Assembly (NCBI RefSeq): GCF_043195135.1 | Contig: NZ_JBAFWP010000011.1 | Source: NCEH01 sp043195135 | GTDB taxonomy: Bacteria > Pseudomonadota > Alphaproteobacteria > Rhizobiales > Xanthobacteraceae | DNA: 64,000 bases | Strand: one strand, 5' to 3' | Shown: in pieces, positions 58,576 to 64,000 of the stretch | Layout: each line of letters opens with the position of its first letter | Position numbering within the stretch: the first letter of the stretch is position 1 | Program-made: the position numbers and the translations under genes | The notes under the pieces: model-generated | The model's database searches: none | What the model saw: only the letters and a program-made list of their open reading frames with translations | What the model was told of the DNA's origin: nothing

Positions 58576-58787
58576 GTGAATATCCTACATTAGTGTAGCG
58601 CGTCACACGTCACGTTTTATATTGGCGCGTCACCGGCCGCAAGCGCAAAGTTTAAGCAGGCCCTGAAATGCCGATTTTCCCCGCCACCACTGGCACCTTC
58701 GTGGTCTACCCGGCTTGCGCGGCGAAAAGTGACGCATTATTGTAAAGCGCTACCAATTGTGCCTCAGGCGGCACCAACTGCGGGCAG
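58576..58787. promoter_or_regulatory. divergent promoter region with repeated candidate operators
   Basis: This is 212 bp between rubredoxin (minus) and the GntR gene (plus). The imperfect palindrome CTACA-TTAG-TGTAG is at 58585-58598, and a related copy CATTATTGTA at 58735-58744 matches its CATTAGTGTA part in 9 of 10 bases. GCGCGTCAC occurs at 58598 and 58625, and its inverted core GTGACGC at 58729. These are placed to let one GntR-type dimer control both directions. The elements are seen in sequence; the function is inferred. Confidence 0.5.
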
Positions 58788-58790
58788 GTG

Positions 58791-59465
58791 ATGGATCCGA
58801 ATTTGCGTGAACAGGTGCTCCGGCAGGTGCGGTCGGAGATCATCTCGGGACAAAGCGGTCCGGGTAAGATGTACTCGGTGCCGACCTTGGCGGCTGACCT
58901 CGGCATGTCCACGACTCCGGTGCGGGAAGCGCTGCTGGAGCTGGCACGTACCGGCCTCATCGAGCCCATGCGCAATCGCGGGTTCAAGGTGGTGGAGCCG
59001 ACGGTGGACGATCTGCGCAATCTGTTCGATATGCGCAGCCTGCTCGAGGTGCATGCAGCCGAGCTGTTCGCCCTCAAGCCGCGGAAGAAAAAGAAGGTCC
59101 TTGAGCAGCTCACCGGCCTCGCCGACGCAATCCGTGTGGCCGTGGAGAATGACGATATCTACGGTTACCTGGAGAACGACCGCAATTTCCACATGGTGTT
59201 CATCGGCGCGGCCGAGAATGCGCTGCTCACGGAGATGGCCATGGGCCTGCGAGACAAGATGCGGCTCCACGGCATCTCGTCGCGGGCGGGGCTCGAGCGG
59301 CAGGCCGCATCTGTGGGCGAGCATTACCAGCTGACCGCCCTCGCCGAGGCAGGCAACGTGGCCGGCATCGGAGAGCTTATGCGGAACCACATCCTCACCT
59401 GGGAGCCGATCTTCATGGAAGCGCTGCTGAAGAGCAGGAGAGAGACCAGCGGAACGCGGGCGTAA
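58791..59465 (+). CDS. GntR-family (FadR/FCD subfamily) transcriptional regulator
   Basis: This is a 224-residue regulator. The N-terminal winged helix has YSVPTLAADLGMSTTPVREALLELARTGLIEPMRNRGFKVVEP. An all-helical FCD ligand domain follows, with candidate metal ligands in ENDRNFHMVFIG, VGEHYQLTALAEAG and MRNHILTWEP. FCD regulators typically sense small organic acids. It is divergent from rubredoxin and upstream of the dld-type gene, so it probably controls both arms of the cluster. ATG 58791 is used; a GTG immediately before it is in frame. Confidence 0.9.
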   Translation: MDPNLREQVLRQVRSEIISGQSGPGKMYSVPTLAADLGMSTTPVREALLELARTGLIEPMRNRGFKVVEPTVDDLRNLFDMRSLLEVHAAELFALKPRKKKKVLEQLTGLADAIRVAVENDDIYGYLENDRNFHMVFIGAAENALLTEMAMGLRDKMRLHGISSRAGLERQAASVGEHYQLTALAEAGNVAGIGELMRNHILTWEPIFMEALLKSRRETSGTRA

Positions 59466-59755
59466 GAGCGGGCGCCGAACCGCCAGCGCAGGTCGAGTGG
59501 CTGGAGAAGACAGTCCCGCGCCTCACTCCCCTCGGTACGGCCTGGGAAGGGGCCGCGCCGGGAGGCGATTAAGCGCCGCGAGCATGCGTGGCATCACCAC
59601 TTCTGGCGATGCTGCACAGCGGGCATCCAAATAGGCTGTGGCCATCGATCCTCGTCGGACGGCGCATTGGCCGGCCGACAGCGGGACCGCCCGATCAAGC
59701 CGCTTGATGGATCCTGCCGGGAGCCACAGGTTACGCAAAGGGGGGAGTGGTTGCC
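59466..59755. other. intergenic region between the GntR gene and the dld-type gene
   Basis: These 290 bp contain no credible gene. They probably hold a second promoter for the dehydrogenase-decarboxylase genes. Immediately before ATG 59756 is a strong ribosome-binding sequence GGGGGGAG (59740-59747). Confidence 0.45.
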
Positions 59756-61555
59756 ATGGATGCCGCATTTCTCGACCTGACGATTCCGGCGGGCAAGACC
59801 GCTGCGCGGGAGACGGACGACGGCGACGCGATCCTGATCGCAAACCTTCGGGACATCGTCGGTCAATCGCATGTCCTGACGAGCCCCGAGGCGACGCGGC
59901 GTTTTCGCACCGGCATCCGCTTCGGCTCCGGCCCGGTGGTCGCCGTGGTGCGGCCCGGCTCGCTGGTGGAGCAATGGCGCGTCCTGAAGGCCTGCGTCGC
60001 GGCGGACAAGATCGTCATCATGCAGTCGGCCAACACGGGGGTCACCGGCGGCTCGACCCCCGACGGCGACGACTATGATCGTGGCATCGTGCTCGTCAAC
60101 ACCATGCGTATCGAGGGCCTGCACCTGATTAACGACGGGACGCAGGTGGTCTGCCTGCCGGGCACGACCCTGTTCCATCTGGAGAAGGCGCTGGACAAGA
60201 TCGGCCGCGCGCCGCACTCGGTGATCGGCTCGTCGTGCATCGGCGCGTCGGTGTTCGGCGGCGTCTGCAACAATTCCGGCGGCGCCTTGATCCATCGCGG
60301 CCCCGCATTCACCCAGCTCGCTCTGTTCGCACGGCTGGATGAGGCGGGCGGGCTGCATCTCGTCAATCATCTCGGCATCGCGCTGGGCAATGATCCGGAG
60401 ACGATCCTTCGGCGGATCGAAAGCGGCGACTTCACCGCCGCCGACATCGTCAACGACCCCGCCCGAGCCGCCTCGGACCATGACTATGCCGCCCATGTGC
60501 GTGACATCGAGGCGCCAACCCCTGCCCGCTTCAATGCCGATCCGCGCCGCCTGTTCGAGGCGTCCGGCAGCGCCGGCAAGGTGATGCTGATGGCGGTGCG
60601 GCTCGACACCTTCCCGAAAGAGAAGGAACAGGTCGTCTTCTACATCGGCTCGAACGATACCGCAGAACTCGAAGACATTCGCCGCCATATCCTAGGAGGA
60701 TTCAAGAATCTGCCGATCGAAGGCGAGTACATGCATCGCGACTCCTTCAATTGCGCAGAGGTCTACGGCAAGGACACCTTCGTGGTGATCAACACTCTCG
60801 GCACGGACATGATCCCGCGCCTCTACGCTCTAGAGGCGGCGTTCGACAATATCTGCCGGCGCTTCAGCTTTCTGCCGAAGAATCTCAGCGCCAAGATGCT
60901 GCAAGCCTTGAGCCACCTCTTTCCGAAGCATCTGCCCCGGCGCATGACGGACTACCGCGATCGCTTCGAGCATTATCTGCTGTTGAAGATGGGGGACGAG
61001 GGCATCGCGGAAGCCCGCGCCCATCTGAAATCGATCTTCCCTTCGAAGTCCGGGGACTATTTCGAGTGCACGCCCGATGAAGGCGACAAGGCCTTCCTGC
61101 ACCGCTTCGCCGCCGCCGGCGCCGCGATCCGCTATCGCGCCGTCCACGACACGGAGGTGGAGGACATCGTCGCGCTGGACATCGCGCTCCGTCGCAATGA
61201 CGAAAACTGGTTCGAGACGCTGCCCGAAGAGATCGACAAGCACATGATCCGCAAGCTCTATTGCGGCCACTTCTTCTGCCACGTCTTCCACCAGGACTAT
61301 ATCGTGGCCAAGGGCAGCAATTGCGAGGAGATCGAGCACGCCTTGTGGACGCTCCTCGATGCACGCGGCGCGGAATATCCCGCCGAGCACAATGTGGGGC
61401 ACCTTTATTTCGCGAAGCCGGCAATGGTCGACCATTTCAAGGCGCTCGATCCCTGCAACACCTTCAACCCCGGGATCGGCCGCACCACGAAATGCGCGCA
61501 CTGGATGCCGCGCGGACAGACCGTTGCACCAAGCCGCCTCCGATGCGACGGCTGA
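59756..61555 (+). CDS. D-2-hydroxyacid dehydrogenase, membrane-associated FAD-dependent (Dld-type)
   Basis: This 599-residue protein resembles quinone-linked D-lactate dehydrogenase (Dld). FAD-binding type 4 features are VVAVVRPGSLVEQWRVLKACVAADKIVIMQSANTGVTGGSTP and the later IGSSCIGASVFGGVCNNSGGALIHRGP. The membrane-binding and C-terminal parts end NVGHLYFAKPAMVDHFKALDPCNTFNPGIGRT. A strong GGGGGGAG precedes ATG 59756. It oxidises a D-2-hydroxyacid to a 2-oxoacid, handing electrons to the quinone pool. The next gene decarboxylates 2-oxoacids, so D-mandelate-like aryl hydroxyacids are plausible substrates. Confidence 0.88.
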   Translation: MDAAFLDLTIPAGKTAARETDDGDAILIANLRDIVGQSHVLTSPEATRRFRTGIRFGSGPVVAVVRPGSLVEQWRVLKACVAADKIVIMQSANTGVTGGSTPDGDDYDRGIVLVNTMRIEGLHLINDGTQVVCLPGTTLFHLEKALDKIGRAPHSVIGSSCIGASVFGGVCNNSGGALIHRGPAFTQLALFARLDEAGGLHLVNHLGIALGNDPETILRRIESGDFTAADIVNDPARAASDHDYAAHVRDIEAPTPARFNADPRRLFEASGSAGKVMLMAVRLDTFPKEKEQVVFYIGSNDTAELEDIRRHILGGFKNLPIEGEYMHRDSFNCAEVYGKDTFVVINTLGTDMIPRLYALEAAFDNICRRFSFLPKNLSAKMLQALSHLFPKHLPRRMTDYRDRFEHYLLLKMGDEGIAEARAHLKSIFPSKSGDYFECTPDEGDKAFLHRFAAAGAAIRYRAVHDTEVEDIVALDIALRRNDENWFETLPEEIDKHMIRKLYCGHFFCHVFHQDYIVAKGSNCEEIEHALWTLLDARGAEYPAEHNVGHLYFAKPAMVDHFKALDPCNTFNPGIGRTTKCAHWMPRGQTVAPSRLRCDG

Positions 61556-61624
61556 CCGTATCGAATGCCAGTTGCGGCCTGAGCCGCTCGCAATGCTGCA
61601 GCAAGATCATCTGGGGGGAGAAAC

Positions 61625-63232
61625 ATGACGACACGGACCGGCGGCGAACTCATCCAGGATTTTCTTGAGACTTACGAAATTCCGTTTGTTTTCGGCAATC
61701 CGGGAACCACGGAGACGACCTTCCTCGCGGCCGTAGCGGCCTCGCAGGCCACCTATATCCTAGCGCTGCATGAATCGAGCGCGGTCGGCATCGCTGCGGG
61801 CTATGCCCTGATCAGCGGCAAGCCGTCCATCGTCAGCCTCCATACCTATCCGGGCCTCGCCAACGGCATGTTCAACATGCGCAATGCGCTGATGTCCGGG
61901 GTGCCCCTGCTTGTCATCAACGGGCAGCAGGATTCCCGCTTCCTCATCCACAATCCGGTGTTGGGCGCGCCCAATGTCCAGCTGGCCCAGACCGCCACCA
62001 AATACGCCTATGAAGTGACCCGCACGGACGATCTCGCCGTCGCCCTGCAGCGGTGCTACCTGCACGCGCGGCTCCAGCCGACGGGCCCCGTTTTCCTCTC
62101 CATCCCCATGAACTTCATGCTGGAGGAGACCGGGCACACCACGTTCAAGAAGACGCGCATCATCGAGGACGTGGCGCCGCACTCCATCGGCGCGGTGGCC
62201 GCAGCCCTCGCGGCGGTGCCCGGGGGCAAGCTCGCCATCGTCGCCGACTATGCGGTGGGCGCGGCGCGCGGCGTCGACGCCGTGAGCCGCATCGCCAGCA
62301 CGCTCGGCGCCGACATCTATGCCGCGCCTTTCCATGTGCAGGGCACGGTCGATCCGCTGCATCCGAACTTCCGTGGCCAGCTTCCGCCCACCACGAAGAA
62401 GATCAACGAGACGCTCGGCCGCTACCACACCATGCTGCTGGTCGGCGAGAAGGTGGACAGCTTCACCTATGATGGCCTCCAGGCCCTGCCGGCGGAATTG
62501 CAGGTCATCCAGATCGCGCCGGCGGCGAGCCAACTGGGCTTCGACTTTCCCTGCGATATGGCCGTGCTCGGCGACATTCATGCGACCCTGGATGCGCTGG
62601 CCATCGCGCTCGGCGCTGACACGGCGCAAGCCGGTGCGCGGACGATCGACGTGGCAGCTCTGGATGCGAAATATCCCGGCGTGGGGCCGCGCGCGAGCGA
62701 TGCGCTGATCCTCGCCGTGCTGCGCCATCTCGACCACTCCACCCATGTCATCACGGAAGGGTCGTCCGAGGACGCCATCGTGCAGGACATGGCGGTGAGC
62801 CTCGGCTTTCGGAACGTGCATTTCTCGCCGCGCGGCGGCGGGCTCGGCTGGGCGATGCCGCTCGGCGTCGGCATCGGCCTCGCGAGCGGCAAGCACGCCG
62901 CCTGCTTCGTGGGCGATGGAGGAAGCCTGTTCTCGATCCACGCCCTCTGGACGGCGGCGAAATATTCCATCCCGTCCATCTTCATCTGCTTCGTGAACAA
63001 CGAATACCGGCTGCTGAAGGACCTGTGGTGCAATGTGATGGGCACGACCATCGCGACCACGCACTTCGTCGGCCTGGACTTCAGCGATCCCGACGTGGAC
63101 ATGCAGAAGATCGCCGAGGGCTTCGGTGCCCGCGTGGAGACGATCGACGCCGTCGAGGGCGTCGGCGATGTTCTCTCCCGCGCGCTCGCGCACCAGGGCC
63201 CGAGCTTCCTGATCATCAATCGCGAGCCGTGA
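61625..63232 (+). CDS. ThDP-dependent 2-oxoacid decarboxylase, benzoylformate decarboxylase-like
   Basis: This 535-residue enzyme cleaves a 2-oxoacid to an aldehyde and CO2. The N-terminal domain has NPGTTETTF and the conserved Glu50 (ALHESSAVGIAAGYAL) that activates ThDP. The pyrophosphate-binding motif is GDGG at 430-433, with Asn458-Asn459 (VNNEYRLLKDLW) as the second metal ligand group. The overall layout is closest to benzoylformate decarboxylase (MdlC) rather than pyruvate oxidase or acetolactate synthase. It starts 69 bp after the dehydrogenase with an ideal GGGGGGAG, and precedes the two NHLP-like genes. Confidence 0.9.
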   Translation: MTTRTGGELIQDFLETYEIPFVFGNPGTTETTFLAAVAASQATYILALHESSAVGIAAGYALISGKPSIVSLHTYPGLANGMFNMRNALMSGVPLLVINGQQDSRFLIHNPVLGAPNVQLAQTATKYAYEVTRTDDLAVALQRCYLHARLQPTGPVFLSIPMNFMLEETGHTTFKKTRIIEDVAPHSIGAVAAALAAVPGGKLAIVADYAVGAARGVDAVSRIASTLGADIYAAPFHVQGTVDPLHPNFRGQLPPTTKKINETLGRYHTMLLVGEKVDSFTYDGLQALPAELQVIQIAPAASQLGFDFPCDMAVLGDIHATLDALAIALGADTAQAGARTIDVAALDAKYPGVGPRASDALILAVLRHLDHSTHVITEGSSEDAIVQDMAVSLGFRNVHFSPRGGGLGWAMPLGVGIGLASGKHAACFVGDGGSLFSIHALWTAAKYSIPSIFICFVNNEYRLLKDLWCNVMGTTIATTHFVGLDFSDPDVDMQKIAEGFGARVETIDAVEGVGDVLSRALAHQGPSFLIINREP

Positions 63233-63292
63233 GCTGGCGGCGGCGCATCACCGCCCGCCGCATCCCACCGAAACGGAATTTGGGAGACATCC

Positions 63293-63628
63293 GTGTCTGG
63301 AGATTTCGAGAAAGAGCTGACAAGGCGCGTCTGGACCGACGACGCGTTCGCCGCGCAGGTGGAGAGCGACCCCGTCGAGGCGCTCAAGTCCATGGGCGTC
63401 GCGGTGCCGGCGGGGGTCAAGGTGAAGGTGGTGGTGCAGCGGCGCGACCGCGTCTATTTCACCATCCCGCCGGCCCGTCCGCCCCATGCGCCGCCCGCCG
63501 CGATGCCGCTCAACCAGATGGACCTGTGGTCCAGCCAGGGCCTGTTCATCTGGCTCGTGCCCGTCGCTGCAAAATTCAAGCTGCTGGCCCTGCGCAACGC
63601 GGCCCGTACCGAGGGAGATCAGCCGTGA
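63293..63628 (+). CDS. NHLP-like (nitrile-hydratase-like leader) small protein 1
   Basis: This 111-residue protein has a first part (LTRRVWTDDAFAAQVESDPVEALKSMG, then VPAGVKVKVVVQRRDRVYFTIPP) that matches the NHLP pattern of helix, helix, VPxGVxVxVVxxxxxxxxxxIPP. NHLP domains serve as leader peptides of some RiPP precursors and occur at the N-terminus of nitrile hydratase alpha chains. The following ~50 residues (MDLWSSQGLFIWLVPVAAKF) are hydrophobic and not a typical core peptide: there is no Cys, and no GG cleavage site. The start is GTG 63293 after GGGAG. The next gene overlaps by 4 bases. Confidence 0.7.
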   Translation: MSGDFEKELTRRVWTDDAFAAQVESDPVEALKSMGVAVPAGVKVKVVVQRRDRVYFTIPPARPPHAPPAAMPLNQMDLWSSQGLFIWLVPVAAKFKLLALRNAARTEGDQP

Positions 63629-63993
63629 GCAATGCCGATTTCGTCGAGAAGAATTACGAACGCATCGCCACCGATCTCGATTACCGCGCAAAGCTCATCG
63701 CCGACCCGGTCGGAGTGGTCTGCACGGAGTTCGGCTACACGCCGGGCCCGGATTTCAAGATCGAGATCATCGAGCAGGCGGAAGACACCATCGTCATCAT
63801 GGTGCCCCCGAAGCCGGAGCCCGGGGCGGACCTGGAGCAGGCGCTCACCGAGGTGACGGAGCGGGTCTTCGATCTGCTCTTCTCGTCCGGCATCGGCGGC
63901 TTCTTCATCCCGGACGACAGGCAGAAATGGGTGGTGCGGGAGATGCGGCTGGCGGCGCAGAAGAAGACCGGCCTCGACATCTCGCAATTGTAG
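63625..63993 (+). CDS. NHLP-like small protein 2
   Basis: This 122-residue protein starts at GTG 63625, overlapping the TGA of the previous gene as GTGA. It repeats the NHLP pattern: YERIATDLDYRAKLIADPVGVVCTEFG, then PGPDFKIEIIEQAEDTIVIMVPP. The C-terminal half (ALTEVTERVFDLLFSSGIGGFFIPDD, then KWVVREMRLAAQ) is helical with a GIGG. Two paralogous but diverged NHLP-like proteins side by side suggest a heteromeric partner pair rather than a single precursor. The gene ends 7 bp before the window edge, so further members of the operon are not visible. Confidence 0.65.
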   Translation: MSNADFVEKNYERIATDLDYRAKLIADPVGVVCTEFGYTPGPDFKIEIIEQAEDTIVIMVPPKPEPGADLEQALTEVTERVFDLLFSSGIGGFFIPDDRQKWVVREMRLAAQKKTGLDISQL

Positions 63994-64000
63994 GACGCCC

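Noticed and set aside
1..64000. CRISPR array, insertion sequence or rRNA operon
   Set aside because: No regularly spaced palindromic repeats, no transposase-like frame with terminal inverted repeats and no rRNA sequence were seen. The only regular repeats are the tpsA coding modules and a few short tandem repeats.

Overview
The window is GC-rich (roughly two thirds G+C) bacterial chromosome with dense, mostly short-spaced genes. The gene set points to an alphaproteobacterium of the order Hyphomicrobiales (Rhizobiales), most likely Xanthobacteraceae-like: a short alphaproteobacterial NAD kinase, a BTLCP transglutaminase-like protease, an AapJ-type amino-acid binding protein, the rsmB-guaA neighbourhood and an alphaproteobacterial SufU/IscU-like protein. 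The family placement is inference; no 16S gene is present.

Region 1 (1-5.15 kb): tRNA-Gly(TCC) and tRNA-Tyr(GTA) on the minus strand, a ModA-like binding protein, an rRNA 2'-O-methyltransferase (rlmB), an MHS-type MFS carrier with a large extra domain, and tRNA-Thr(TGT).

Region 2 (5.14-14.99 kb): a compact genomic island. The last 16 bases of tRNA-Thr, including CCA, are repeated exactly at 14975-14990. Between the copies lie a LuxR-type regulator and a complete two-partner secretion pair: a 2191-residue TpsA exoprotein with five near-identical 79-residue YDG-type repeats, and its TpsB outer-membrane transporter. No integrase remains.

Region 3 (15.3-43.4 kb): mostly core genes. They include an L,D-transpeptidase, an amino-acid binding protein, NAD kinase, a polysaccharide O-acetylation pair (MBOAT plus AlgJ/AlgX-like) next to an RgpF-like glycan protein, a nitroreductase, a classical autotransporter, thrS, yidD, a PAP2 phosphatase, folE, hisI, a patatin, a CBS protein, a rhomboid, a gamma-carbonic anhydrase, rsmB and guaA.

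Region 4 (43.7-64 kb, running off the window): a large accessory catabolic cluster that starts right after guaA. The minus-strand genes encode rubredoxin, a pirin-like cupin, a tautomerase, a complete PotDBCA-like ABC importer, a 1130-residue molybdoenzyme fused to its own FAD/NAD(P)H and [2Fe-2S] reductase modules, and a small Tat protein. They are followed by a LuxR regulator, a UbiX-like flavin prenyltransferase, a UbiD-like decarboxylase, a phenolic acid decarboxylase (PadC) and an alpha/beta hydrolase. Diverging from rubredoxin are a GntR regulator, a Dld-type D-2-hydroxyacid dehydrogenase, a benzoylformate-decarboxylase-like ThDP enzyme and two small proteins resembling NHLP (nitrile-hydratase-like leader) domains. 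Read together, the cluster looks built for import, decarboxylation and redox conversion of phenolic or aryl (hydroxy)acids. The substrate is inferred, and the role of the two NHLP-like proteins is unknown.
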